From the NCBI RefSeq assembly GCF_001704415.2, contig NC_030822.1, forward strand, positions 52,073,345 through 52,137,344: a stretch of 64,000 nucleotides of DNA, given 5' to 3'. The notes beneath the pieces were generated by a model, which ran no database searches, was not told the origin of the DNA, and saw only the letters and a program-made list of their open reading frames with translations. This document shows, in pieces, positions 30,970 through 42,309 of this stretch (position 1 is the stretch's first letter; each line of letters opens with the position of its first letter). A program made the translations under genes and the position numbers. This DNA is from Capra hircus (lineage: Eukaryota; Chordata; Mammalia; Artiodactyla; Bovidae).

Positions 30970-31990
30970 TCCCAGCATCCTCTGCGGGTCAAGGTGGGCA
31001 CCCCGATGCATCCTTGAGAAGGGTTCTGAGAGGCCCAGGACTCGCTGGAGAACCCCCCTTGTGAGTGGCTGGCTCCCAGCCAGAGCCATGCGCATTCTCC
31101 ACAGAAGCTTTTGCTGGGCTGAGTGGGAGAAGGTCCGAGCCCTCCTGCAGCCTCAGGCCTGACGAGTGGCCTAGGAGGCAGGCCATCTGTCCTGGGAGAG
31201 GCTCAGCGCCTGCTGCCCCAGGCCCCAGTTCATCTGGGTTCCCTCCTACCTCCTCCCCTCACTCTCTGGTGTGCGCACAGGCCCAAATGGTCTTTCAGCC
31301 ATTTTTCTGCACCTATCTGCCTGGCTGGAGAGACCTTCCTGGGAGGGGGCAGGGTGGCCTGTCTCCACCCCAGGGAGGAGAGTCAGGCACCCACTGAGCC
31401 TTCACAGTGCTTAGTACTTGAAGTTATGGACGGAGAGGTGGACGCTGGGAGGGCCCTGGGGGACCTCTTCCTGGGCTCAGGTCAGCTCTCTGCCTCTGGA
31501 AGCCCTTCTCTCACAGCTCTGGGCTCTCTGCATCTCAAGAAACACTGGGGGAGCCCTGAGAAAGATCCGGGAGGAGGAGGGAGGGAGACAGCCAGCCCCC
31601 CACCAGCAGGGACACAGGGACACCCGCTGTGCGGCCTTGGGTAAGGCACTCCTCCCACCACAGATCCACATCCTGATGCTAAGGAGGGTCCCTGGGCTGG
31701 GAGCTCGAGGGACTCGTGGAAGCAGGTTCCTGATGGATCTGAGCCCAGAGGGTTGAAAAGAGTGGTGACTGGTCCTGGAGAAGAGGCATGATGGAGTAGA
31801 GTGGACGGTCTGGAAGGACCGAGCGTGCATTAGATTAACCTGGCAGCAGGCTACCTGGCATCGTATGTAATTGATCCTTTGGGAATCTTACTTGGAGTAT
31901 TAAAGGCAGGAGTTACTTTGGCAATAATGCAGGGTGACAGGAATCAAATTTGTTAGTCTCACCGGAAGCGGCTTTGCTGACATGGGCTGT
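30970..31990. other. Unique intron 1 sequence
   Basis: No gene or confident repeat. Between 31830 and 31970 the sequence is AT-richer ('tgtaattgatcctttgggaa'), unremarkable otherwise. Confidence 0.45.
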
Positions 31991-31994
31991 GAAC

Positions 31995-32103
31995 TTTCAG
32001 GGAAAGAGCACCAGCCTCTGGTATAAGAGTCCTGCTCAGCCACTTGCTGGCTGAGTCACCCAGGGCACTCTCTGACCTGTTTCCCCATCTGTACAAGAGG
32101 ATT
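31995..32103 (+). repeat. MIR SINE, interrupted by the Bov-tA that follows
   Basis: 'gtcctgctcagccacttgct', 'ggctgagtcacccagggcac' and 'tgtttccccatctgtacaag' are MIR in sense. The MIR appears to resume at about 32320 ('gcaggagggttagactagg'). Confidence 0.6.
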
Positions 32104-32318
32104 GAGCTTCCCTAATGGCTCAGCAGTAAAGAACCCATCTGCTAATGCAGGAAATGCAGGTTCAATCCCTGGGTCCAGAAGACCCCCAGAGAAGGAAATG
32201 GTGACCCACTCCAGTATTCTTGCCTGGAGAATTTCCTGGACAGAGGAGCCCGGTAGGCTACGGTCCATAGGGTCACAAAAGGTCTGACACAACTTAAAGA
32301 CTAACCCACCACCACCAC
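32104..32318 (+). repeat. Bov-tA SINE inside a MIR
   Basis: 'gcttccctaatggctcagca', 'ccactccagtattcttgcct', 'ggtctgacacaacttaaaga' and a CCA-repeat tail identify Bov-tA. No clean TSD could be read. Confidence 0.93.
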
Positions 32319-32699
32319 AGCAGGAGGGTTAGACTAGGTGTCCGTGTGAGTCCCTGCTGGCCCATACTCGGTGGCCAATGAACCAGTGTGTGGGGCCAGT
32401 GACCGGATTTAACCACTTGGGGAAGTCCATGGCACTCAGAGACAAGAAGGGCTTGGGCGGATGTGGCTTCCCAGAGGCCGGCCGGTCCCTGAACCCTGGA
32501 GATGTCCAAATGTCTTTTCTATCAGACGTCTCTCTGTCCCTTTGGTAGCTGGCATGAAAGCCCTTCCTGACTACTGTTGGGCCTCAGAATAGAGCCAGGC
32601 AGGACCAGGCCCCCTCTGTCTCTGCCGGAATTTCTCAAACCTGCCGGGTCCCAGACTCTTTCCACTGGGGTGGGGGAAGCTCAGCGCCTTGGCTCCCTC

Positions 32700-33190
32700 A
32701 GGTCATGTCAGGCATTGGTCAAGCCTCGATGACCAATCACTAAGGCCCACATGCAGGTCTTGGCGGGTCCAGCCTTGAGCAGTTGGGTGCCATCTGTGTT
32801 CTCATGGAGCGTATGGTCTAGTGGGAAACAGAAAGTGAACAGGTCACTGTGGGTGTGGAAGTAGCCAAATGGGACGGCCTGGCTGGAGCACACAGACAGG
32901 GGGGACCTGAAGGATGAGCACCAGAGAAAGGGGAAAAAGAGGAGGGAAGAGCACATGTCGGGGCCCTGCATCTAGAGCAGGCGTGGTGCCCTTGGGGGCC
33001 AGTCAGCATGACGGGCAGCAGCACCGCGCCGGGCTCTGCTCTCAGGGCTCTGCTCATAGAAATCCATTTCATCTTCTCAACAGCCTATGAGGAGGTCAGT
33101 GGCATTTGCTCCTTGTATGACCTGCTGATCACATATGAATGTCTTCTGATTTGTTAAACACCCGTACACAGGATGACCTCCCTGAGGACA
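32700..33190. other. Intron 1 sequence with a faint L2-like patch
   Basis: 32755-32850 ('tcatggagcgtatggtctag', then 'aaagtgaacaggtcactgtg') resembles the antisense L2 3' region. The rest is unassigned. Confidence 0.35.
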
Positions 33191-33285
33191 CATTACCATG
33201 GTTTTTGTCCTCACAGTAGCCAAATCCCCATGTCAGTTGCTGAGATCCCCTTCCCCAGCCTTTAACTGCAAGTGTTGTGTCTTTG

Positions 33286-33594
33286 GGACTTCCCAGGGAG
33301 CTCAGTGGCACCTACCAACACAGGAGACGTGCGTTCAATCCCTCGGTGGGGAAGATCCCCTGGAGGAAGAAATGGCAATCCACTCCAGTATTCTTGACCA
33401 GAAAATCCCATGGACCAAGGAGCCTGGTGGGCTACAGTCCATCAGGTTGCAGAGAGTCGGACGTGAATTAGCGACTGCTAGCAGCAGCTCTGCCTGGAGA
33501 ATCCCAGGGACAGGGGAGCCTGGTGGCTACCGTCTATGGGGTTGCACAGAGTTGGACACAATTGAAGCGACTTAGCAGCAGCAGCAGCAGCAGC
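33286..33594 (+). repeat. Bov-tA variant with two Bov-A units and an (AGC)7 tail
   Basis: A tRNA-like head ('ggacttcccagggagctcag') is followed by a complete Bov-A unit to about 33485, then a second partial Bov-A unit ('gcctggagaatcccagggac') to 33573. It ends in seven AGC repeats at 33574-33594. Confidence 0.9.
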
Positions 33595-33599
33595 TCCAT

Positions 33600-33718
33600 C
33601 TGTATAGAAGTATACAAGTACAATACAGAAAGCATGTAATCACGTAGCTAGCCAGAGGCAGAGCTGAGATTTGAACCCAGGAGCCTGAAGCCAGAGCCTC
33701 TCTGCTATTCAACTCAAG
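33600..33718 (-). repeat. MIR SINE fragment
   Basis: 'ccagaggcagagctgagatt' followed by 'tgaacccaggagcctgaagc' is the antisense 5' half of MIR. The 3' half was probably displaced by the SINE immediately to the left. Confidence 0.65.
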
Positions 33719-34259
33719 AGAACCTGGGGTCCCCAGCAGGTGCCCCTGATGAGGTAGGACGAGAACGGGGGCTGGTGGCAGGCCCAGCCCAGCCAGAATC
33801 AAAAGGGAAGACACGTTTTCTCGCAGCACAGAGCTGGCTCTGAAGTCTACAGACAGCCTCTTTTCCCCAACCCAGGACTGGCCTGGATGCGGTCTGGCAG
33901 AGGCTGACCCTCTCCCAGGCTCTATATCAGGAGGCGTGGGGAAATGCCCTTGCTGTTTAGTGAAAGGGATCAAGAGGAAACAGCAGGAAGAATTTCCCAG
34001 CTGTCACGAGCATACGCTATGAAAACAGGCAGCCGAGGGAGGTGGAGGCCCCTGGTGGAGAAGGTCAATGTCTTGGTCACTCAGAGCTGCGGAAGAGGGG
34101 AGTGGAGGCAGGGGAGGTATGGGATGACCCCTCCCGCTGGGTCTCGGCTCCGCTGGAAGGTGAGATGATGTCAGACAGGTTGCAGGCACTGTCCCACAGA
34201 AAGAGGCTATCTGCCATCACCAAGCTGGTGCCACCCTCTTTCCGGGGACCCTGACTGCC

Positions 34260-34665
34260 CCAGTCCTGCCATCGGACTTCATTAAATTGCATTTTCCCAG
34301 AGCAGGGCAGGCCGGTGACAGAATGAGTCAACGCCAGCTTGCTACAACTGTCGCCCCTGGAGCCGGCGGGCACGGAGGGAGATAATTGGGAGTGGTTTGA
34401 CAGCTTAATGTCTGGGGTTGGCTTCCCGGAGCATTGAAGGGGTGGGGCGGGGTGGGCGCGGGCAGCCCGCCCTGAGGAGGCAGCAGGGTGATGGGGCTGC
34501 TTCCATTCAGACTGACCCCACCAGCCAGCACCTTTCCCCTCCATTTCCCTAGCAGCAGCTTGTTGGGCAGAAAAATAAAGCACAGGGAAGGAAATTAGAT
34601 CTGGAGAATAAATGAGGCTTTCTTTATTAATTTGTCAGAACTAATTAACGTCTCCCCCAGATTCA
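34260..34665. promoter_or_regulatory. Candidate conserved regulatory block
   Basis: Non-repetitive and studded with short AT-rich homeodomain-like sites between GC-rich text: CATTAAATTG (34281), GATAATTGG, AGCTTAATG, TTTATTAATTTG (34622) and CTAATTAACG (34641). Enhancer function is inferred from motif clustering only. Confidence 0.3.
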
Positions 34666-34859
34666 TCTCCTCTCCAGCTGCCCCCCTGAGCAGGAGGGAG
34701 GGAGGAGTCTGGGAGAGGCCAGATCTGGGCTTCAGGGTCCTATTCGAGGGGCTTCAGGCTGAAAGGCACCCCACCAAGTTCTCTGGTCCACTTACCTGGG
34801 GTGCTGAGTCGCACTGTGGGTCATAAAGCTCGGTGGGTGGAGCCCCAGAAAAACCCCCT

Positions 34860-35215
34860 GCACCAGGTCTCAGCTGCTTTACCTCTCTGAGCTTCTGCCA
34901 GTTCATCTGAGAAACTGAGTCAGTGCCTCAGGGCTGTTAGGAGGATATGAAGCAGCCACTACCTTCCTGGTGCAAAGTCAGCTCTCCATGTCACTCTGGG
35001 AGACGGAACTTAAGTACAGTACTGGAAGCACCTCCGAGTTCCTTCATTTTCACAAAGTCATTTTTAGTTCGACCCTAACAGCAACCTCAAGAGGTGTTAA
35101 GAAAGTTAACTGGTGTTCCCATGTCACAGATGTCCAAAAGGGAGCACAGAGTGCTTGAGAACTTTATAGAAACCACCCAGTGAATTGCTGCGGACACAGG
35201 ACTAGAACTCAGCTG
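34860..35215. repeat. Two weak MIR-like fragments
   Basis: 34870-34985 resembles sense MIR ('gctttacctctctgagcttc', 'gctgttaggaggatatgaag'). 35060-35215 resembles antisense MIR ('accctaacagcaacctcaag'). Both are strongly diverged. Confidence 0.35.
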
Positions 35216-35219
35216 GGCA

Positions 35220-37420
35220 CCTGCTCTGCTTGCCTGTCTCATCCCCCCACCCCCACCCCTGACCTCTGCAGAGACCTGACTCACCGCCGGAGTCTCACTT
35301 ATTAATAGCTGCCTCACTTCCTGGGTTTGAGCTCAAGGTCTTCAGCCCAGAAGCCCCCCACTCCTGCCGGGGAGCTCCTTCAGGCTGGCGCTCGACTTGG
35401 GTGAGAGCTGGCATTTGTCTGACAGAGTTGGGTGCCTTCCCTTGCCTCCCGTCCCCATCCCAGAATTGGGCCCAGCCCTGCCATTTCAGAGAATAACCAG
35501 CTCTGAGAAATGCCTCTCCACAACCAGGCAAAGGAGAAGCCCTTGAGTACCAGCCACGCCTGGGTTGCAAAATCCAGTCTGTTCTCTCGCCTGCCATGCT
35601 GTGGTCGCGTCCTAGACGTTTGGTTTCTGCCAATCGGCAGCTCCCTGGGGCCTGGGAACATGTGGAGTGAACGCCTCCCACCCCGCAGCATCTCCCCTGC
35701 GGCCCCGGAGCTTGCTGCTTTCTGCACGTGGAACGGGGTGGGAGCTGGCTACAGAGCAGAGACTCCCTGCCCGGCCGGGCCAGGGTCAGGGCTGGCGTGG
35801 GGGCATATGGGGGGTAGGTACCTGAAGGAAGCATGGAATGTCCAGCTCCTGTGTTTGAAGTGAGGAAACTGAGGCCTCGAAAAGAAAGTCACAAGTTTCA
35901 CGGGCTCATGGCAGCATCGGTGTCTGCACCTGGGTTTCTCCTGACCCCCAGCCCGGCCCTTTCAGGAGCTAGGTGTTAGCGCTTGGTAAATGGCATCACA
36001 AAAGGATGAAGGTATTACATCAGGGATCCTCAGAGCCAAGAACAGGCTGAGGGCTGGTGGCAGCAGGACACGACAGCGTGCCTGAGGTCGGGGGTGAGGG
36101 GACAGCTGCCCTGTGGGCCAGACCACAAGGCCCAGGTCCAAGGGCAAGGTCACTACCACTACGCCCTCTGGGCCTCCTGGCAGAGCTCTCAGGAGCGGCC
36201 TCACCCCTGCAGGGCACACGGCCACGCTTCCCTGCCCTCAGATCATGGCCCCGCAGTAACCAGACACCTCTGTCGCAGCAGCACCGGTCTCTGCAGAGCT
36301 TGTCCATTTGCTGCCCTCAGCTGACCCACAGGTGCCGGCATCATGGGGGCTGGAATTCCCACTGTACAGATGGGAACAGAGATTCAGAGAGGCACTAGGT
36401 TTCCCCATCTTCATGAGCCTGAAAAGCAGTGTCTTCATTCTGCCTTGAGAGGAGGGGGTTTCATCCACAGCCCCCTGCCCACTGACTTTGGTGGTCCGAG
36501 CGTCTCTGAGCCTCAGTTTCCCTGCCTATCTCCCAACACCTGCTCTAGAAGGCAGTGCCCAGGCCCTGTGAGTCCCCTAATGTCTTTCCAAAGGCCTTAT
36601 GCCAGGCCCCTGCCACTGTCCCTCACACATGTGTGAGCAGCGAGCTAGCCTGGAGAAATGTCAGAAAGGGCCCTCCCAGACCTCCTGTGACTCCAGCCCC
36701 GAGGCGTGAGGTGCCAGAGTGCAGGGGTGTGGTGGGCAGCTGGACAGGGGCCTCTGCTCTCCAGGACTCGGGCTGGGCCCTGACAGCGCTGGGTGCGGCC
36801 TGCCTGGGGTGGTGGGAGAAGGACGCGGGGAGAGGGCAGGGCTGGTGGAGTTGGCGTCGGCCGGCCAGACCTGGGAAGGAGTCCCAGAGTTCCCGTGAGG
36901 ACACAGAACTTCCTTAGGCTCCCGGCATGGAGTTTGGGAGAAGCCCCTGAGCCCAAGTCGAACCTCTGGCCCCTCTGGTCCTGCTTTCTTCTGCATCTTG
37001 AGAGCCCATGGTGTGAATACAGGTCTGTGCTGGCACCACCCCCTCAGAGACCCCTTACCCTCTGTGGGAGCATCCTCCAAGCTCTCCTGGGTCCCCGGCC
37101 CAGTAGCCCTAGGACTCCGAGGCCAAGCTATGCACCAAACTGAAGATGCCAATTTGGAGGGGGGAAAATAATTGAGTCATCTGAGATCTGTTATAGAGCA
37201 TTAGAACTGCCCATTCTTCTGCAGAAGGGCATGGGGCAGCTTCTAGAATCCAGACAAATGGGAGTAACCTTGGTCTTTGGGAAGGGTCTAAAGTCTACTT
37301 TGGGGTGCTAGAAAAAGCCTGCTGCAATCCCAGGGGACGGTTTCAGCCTATCGGTTCTGTCCGTGACCCTAAAGTAACTACAGACCAGCGGCCGCCTCCG
37401 GAGCAATTACTCTTTGTCAC
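35220..37420. other. Unique intron 1 sequence, GC-rich
   Basis: No gene recognised. The many overlapping ORFs here follow from high GC content; none shows a domain, and none is flanked by convincing splice sites in frame with NECTIN1. Confidence 0.5.
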
Positions 37421-37424
37421 ACTA

Positions 37425-37562
37425 TCCACGAACATACATTATTTTATTGACTCCTTGTAGCCCGTTTTGTGATATTAAGTTCATTTTACAGATAAAGAAA
37501 CTGAGGCTCATGAGGACTCACTGCCCGTGAGTAGAAGAGCTCAAGCCAGGTCTGTCTGCTTC
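37425..37562 (-). repeat. MIR SINE
   Basis: Antisense MIR: 'tcattttacagataaagaaa', 'ctgaggctcatgaggactca' and 'gctcaagccaggtctgtctg'. Confidence 0.7.
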
Positions 37563-38420
37563 CTGCATCCCCTGCCTACCTCTCATGTTCTCTCCTTAAG
37601 AGGAGGACCTGCCTGATCTCCAGCTCTGGCCCCAGATCCAGCAGGCCCCAGCCACCGAGGGACAGAGTGTACTTCCTCCACAGTAAGAGGGATTAAGGAC
37701 AGACTTCACAAAGAACTTCCCTGTCAACAAAGTGTCTAGTACATTTTAGTAGTTCCCAGGGAAAATGTAGGACCCCCTCCGATGAAGACCTTGAAAGAAT
37801 GGGAAGAAATGTATTGAGTCACCTGGGCAAAGTTTTGGGGGGGGGGGTCAAGGTTTGGCAGAGGCAGAGGGTAGTTGACCTCTGACCTCTGGTTGGGCAG
37901 TTCAGAAGTTCAGGCTTCCACCTCTGTCTGCTGACTGCCCTCTGCTGCTGCCACCTGGCCCAGAGGGTCAGGCATGGATGTCACCTTTCCCAGGACATGC
38001 TTTCTTGCCCAAGTCCAGTTGGAGCCCTTGCCAACTGGCGCCTGAGGCAGCAGGCGGGGATGGGCAGGGTAGGGCCTGGGTAGGTGTGGCACTCGGCTAT
38101 CTGTCCAGGCACCGTTTAGTTCCATGAGGAGAGCTCAGCCACTCCAAAACCCCGGTCTCTGCTCCTTTTCCCTCCCCTGCTCCCAGAACTGGGCTGGCAG
38201 GGGACATGGGCTGGGCATGTTACCAAGGGCTTCGGCCTCTGATGCCCGCCCTGTCCTTTGGGAAAGTCCATTGTATTCATTTCAGCAAATCTGCAGAAAA
38301 CCTCCGAATGTCAGCCAGTGAGCTGAGCACTGCCCTCCTAGAAAGCTGGACTCTAGTCTTGGGAGAGGTTCTAATTGAACAGACTGAAAAACAGAGGGCC
38401 ATCTCATTCTGAAAGTGCAC
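37563..38420. other. Unassigned intron 1 sequence
   Basis: No gene or repeat recognised apart from an 11-base G run at 37837-37847. Confidence 0.45.
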
Positions 38421-38424
38421 AGAA

Positions 38425-38622
38425 ACCAGCAGACAGCAGCTCAGTTCTGGATGCACCACTTTTTGGCAATGCAACTTGGCAAATTTCTCAACCACTGGAC
38501 CTCAGTTTCCTCCTCTGTAAAATGGGTATGTCAATACTTGCTCCAAAAGACAAAAGTGAGAATGATATGAGGTGGAAAACACTTCCTAGTACATAGGAGG
38601 GTTTCAGTCATTATTGGCGGAA
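38425..38622 (+). repeat. MIR SINE
   Basis: Sense MIR: 'ggacctcagtttcctcctct', 'gtaaaatgggtatgtcaata', then a tail resembling 'tagtacataggagggtttca'. Confidence 0.8.
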
Positions 38623-38649
38623 ATAAAATAACTTGCTGCAAGAATTCTG

Positions 38650-40040
38650 GGAGGCAGGAAGCAAATACCAGTACTTATTTTCAGGGGTGAGGGAGTGTGC
38701 AAAGGAGGGGAACTGGGCCTCGTGAAAACTTAGGGACACATGCAATCTGTCTAATCACATGGAGAATGAAAAGTTGCTGGGAAATGCTAACCATTCTGAT
38801 GGGATGAGGGCTGAAGCAAAGATGAAGAGACACAGCAAGGCAGGTGTAAAATAAAATGCATATTTTTAATTGCTTAAGTTCACATCTCATAAAAGAAAAA
38901 AAAAAGCGCAAGCCCTGGCCATCCCCCGCTTTCTCTGCCATGAGTCAAGAACCAGTTCCCACCAGTCTGTCCTGGGTTCAAAGCGTCTCCCCGCCCTACT
39001 TCTCACCCCGACCTCCCCACCCCCTACAACTACTGTGGGTGAGGAGGCCCTTCCCCTGAGCAGCGTGGGCACTGCCCCTCCCCAGGCCACCCCCTGCCCG
39101 CTGCGGAGGGCAGCACCCAGTTGTCAGGCCTGATGGGAGAAGGGGCGGGGGTAGGGGGCGGTAGAGATGGAAGATAGGAGATAAAGACAGCTCCCCCCAC
39201 CTCTGCCTGCTAGCCTCCTGTTGATTGTAGCTCACTGTCAAAGTGAAGTGGCACAGCTATCTCACTATCAGGCCTCACCAGATTCTTCCCCAGACAATGG
39301 CGGCTAGATGTTGCTTCCTATCTGGCCCTCCAGCCAGCAGTCCTGCTCCCCGGGCCTGTCTGAGCCTGTAACCAGGGAAGCAGGCACCTTGGGCCAAAGC
39401 CCGCTGAGCCAGCTCTGTTTTCTTCCCACCCTGGAAACCCACCCTTCTCCTGGTTCCTGCCAGTTCCTAGTCCCCGTGGCTTCCGAGATGGGACAGACCT
39501 CCCAGCCCCCTGCCTGTCCCTCTGTTTTTCCCTTGGTTCTCCCCTCCTCCCCGTCTCCTCCTCCTTCCCCTGGCCCTGACTCACTGCCTCACTTCCCACT
39601 CAAGCTGTTCTCCGGGACATGTTGGGACAGGGCACCTGGGTTCTGGTCCTACAGGCTCCAACTCTGCCTGCTTTCAGTGGGGGTGGGGCATGTGGGGAGG
39701 ATCTGCTTTGACCTGCTTCTTCAGGCTTCCTCCCTCCTCCATCCCCACCCTGAGGGGGCAGGCTGGGGGTGAACTCCAGAACACCTCCTGACTGCAGCCG
39801 TAAGGGGCCCAGCCTAGAGCCACCAAGGGGAATAGGGGAGATGCCCACCTTCACCTTGATCTGGGCCTGCCTGGGTCTCTGAAAACAGGTCATGGGACTC
39901 CAGCCTGCCCACCAATGACTCCTACCCAGACGTCTTCACTCAGCCAGGTGCTGTGTCTATGCCATTTCTCTTCCTCATCCCTTTGGGACCAGGATAATAA
40001 AAGGAACATCAGGAGACTTGGATTCACTCTCTGCTCTCAG
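38650..40040. other. Unique intron 1 sequence
   Basis: No gene or confident repeat recognised. A short A-rich tract occurs at 38890-38906. Confidence 0.45.
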
Positions 40041-40052
40041 TTAATTTATTGT

Positions 40053-40286
40053 GTGCATGCATGCATGTGCATGCTAAGTCGCTTGAGTCATGTCTGACTC
40101 TTTGCGACCCTATGGACTATAGCCCACCAGGCTCCTCTGTCCATGTTATTCTCCAGGCAAGAATACTAGAGTGGGTTGCCGTGCCCTCCTCCAGGGGATC
40201 TTCCCGACCCAGGGATCGAACTCGAGTCTCTTACATCTCCTGCGTTGGGGGAAGGTTCTTTACCACTAGCACTACCTGGGAAGCCC
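40053..40286 (-). repeat. Bov-tA SINE with 10-bp TSD
   Basis: Antisense Bov-tA: 'gctaagtcgcttgagtcatg', 'ccaggggatcttcccgaccc', ending 'ctacctgggaagccc'. Perfect direct repeats AATTTATTGT at 40043-40052 and 40287-40296. Confidence 0.96.
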
Positions 40287-40479
40287 AATTTATTGTATAG
40301 CCTCGAGTAATCACCTCACCCTTCTGGGTCTCAATTTCAACATCTACTAAATGGGCAGCACCTTCCTCTGGATCATTGCAGAGTCTAGGATCATCAGGGG
40401 TCTGGAAGGGGTCTGAATGGGTCTGAAAGAAAAGTGATAGGATTAGCCCTGGCAGGCTGAACTGGATTGCAAAGGAAGG

Positions 40480-41470
40480 GTGGGGGGCCAGGGGGCCGGT
40501 TATAGTTTGGTGTTGTTTACAGGGCCTCTGAAGAGCTCCAGTACCACAGTCCTTATGTCTCCTCACAGAAAGAATTTGGTGAGAGGCAAAGTGATAGATA
40601 AGGAGTGATTCATTAGAATAGGATGCTTGTAAGGCTTATACGCAGGCAGGCAAGAGGATGCCTCACTCGAAAACTTAGTGGACTACAGCTTTATAATCAA
40701 AGGAAAAGTGGGGAGGGAGAGAAGAGCGTCTCTGTCATTCTTGGGTAGATGTCATGCTTCTAGCATCGGCTCCTCCAGGTTGGGCAGGGGAGTTTTCTTG
40801 TCCTTACCTGGTCAAGCTGGGTCCACAAATTGTTGTTGTTTATGTGTGCAGAGAGGATGAGGTGGTTCCATAACATCACTAACTCGAAGGACATGAATCT
40901 GAGCAAAATCTGGGAGAGAGTGGAGGACAGGGAAGCCTGGTGTGCTGCAGACCATGGGGTCACGAAGAGTTGGACATGACTTAGCAGCTGAACAAGGACA
41001 ACAGTGTGTGCAGAGAGCATGTCCTACGGATCATTAATTTACCGAGTTCACTGGCAGCGTGTGCGCCTCGTGTCTGCACTGTTTTGTTGTTTGGGGGGCA
41101 GGCCCTGTGCTTCTGATGCATGGATTTTTCCTAAGCAAGCCTGCTTGGTTTTGTGGTTAAGCAAACCTGCTCTCTCAAGTAATCATTAACTTATAGGGGT
41201 CTCCCACACCTTTTTTATTTACAGTCCCCTAGAGGGATTAACTATTTATTCACCTACTTTATCCTTTTACTCTGTCCTTACAAGGGGACCTCCCACCCTG
41301 CCACTGGGGCCTGGATTTCGGTACGTCTCTCACATACGGGGCCTCTCAGCCTTTCTCTTATAGAGAATTCTACCTTTTTATACATAATCATGGCATTCTC
41401 CAGGGGTTCTTCTCCTCCTTTGATCGTGAGCTCCCTAAGAATTCTTGATTAAAAGATCTTGGTGACTGGA
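40480..41470. mobile_element. Possible LTR of an old ruminant endogenous retrovirus
   Basis: The block 'ggtgagaggcaaagtgatag', 'ataaggagtgattcattaga', 'cttagtggactacagcttta' reads like a ruminant ERV LTR I have seen before. No gag, pol or env sequence is present, so at most it is a solo LTR. Orientation and ends are not certain. It is interrupted by a BovB fragment. Confidence 0.35.
40856..41004 (+). mobile_element. BovB LINE 3' fragment with 13-bp TSD
   Basis: Sense BovB end ('gaggacagggaagcctggtg', 'cacgaagagttggacatgac', tail CTGAACAAGGACAAC). Perfect direct repeats TGTGTGCAGAGAG at 40843-40855 and 41005-41017. Confidence 0.93.
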
Positions 41471-41789
41471 GCAGTCAGCAGAGCACCCTGTCCCAGAGTC
41501 TGTTGTCTGAGATTTGATGCTAGCCGGGCTCACAGCTCATGAAGCAAATGTGGATGGGGGTCCTGCCTTATGCGGGTGCGGGGGCTTCAGAGTGACTCAG
41601 AGATAACCAGTACTGCTTCCCCCTCCCCAGGGAGAGCAGGTGCTGTGGGCCCTGGGGCACCAGGGACCTGACTGTTGCGGAGGGTGGGGACACTGGAGAG
41701 CTGGAGAAGGAGCTGGGAATACAGGCAGGGACAGATTGTGGAGGCTGATAAGCAGCTCAGATTTGCTTTAGATTTCCCCCGAGGCAGTG

Positions 41790-41998
41790 GAGAACAGGGG
41801 GAGACCTGCCTGCCGAGATCTGCTTTGTGTTCAAATCCACCTGTGGATTAGACAGACCACTTCACCAGCCTGAGCCTCAGTTTCAGTGAATGAGAAGACT
41901 TCTCTGGGAGGAATTTTGTGAGGATGAGATGAGATTCACCACCTAACAATACCTCTTAGGTAGTGAGCACTCACTAAAGGTGGGCTGTTTTTAGTGTA
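41790..41998 (+). repeat. MIR SINE
   Basis: Sense MIR: 'tgtgttcaaatccacctgtg', 'cagcctgagcctcagtttca', 'ttttgtgaggatgagatgag', then 'tagtgagcactcactaaagg'. Confidence 0.75.
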
Positions 41999-42072
41999 AT
42001 CTGTGCCAAGACTCCAGATTAGAAATGCCAGAGGCCTAAATTCCCAACTGAGCTGCAATAAGCATCAGAAGG

Positions 42073-42294
42073 GCTCCCCAAGTGGCACTGGTGGCAAAGA
42101 ACCCGCCTGCCAGTGCAGGAGACGTAAGAGACAGGTTTGATCCCTGAGTCAGAAAGATCCCCTGGAGGAGGGCATGGCAACCCACTCCACTCCAGTAGCC
42201 TTGCCTGGGAAATCCCATGGACAGAGGAGCCTGCTGGGCTGCAGTCCACTGGGTCACACAGAGTCAGACACGACTGAAGCGACTGAGCACGAGG
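42073..42294 (+). repeat. Bov-tA SINE with 9-bp TSD
   Basis: 'gctccccaagtggcactggt', 'gatcccctggaggagggcat', 'cagacacgactgaagcgact'. Direct repeats ATCAGAAGG at 42064-42072 and 42295-42303. A short duplication of CCACT at about 42182 is internal. Confidence 0.96.
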
Positions 42295-42309
42295 ATCAGA
42301 AGGTCGAGG

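Noticed and set aside
40480..41470. A complete endogenous retrovirus
   Set aside because: Only an LTR-like block of under 1 kb is seen; no gag, pol or env similarity is present on either strand.
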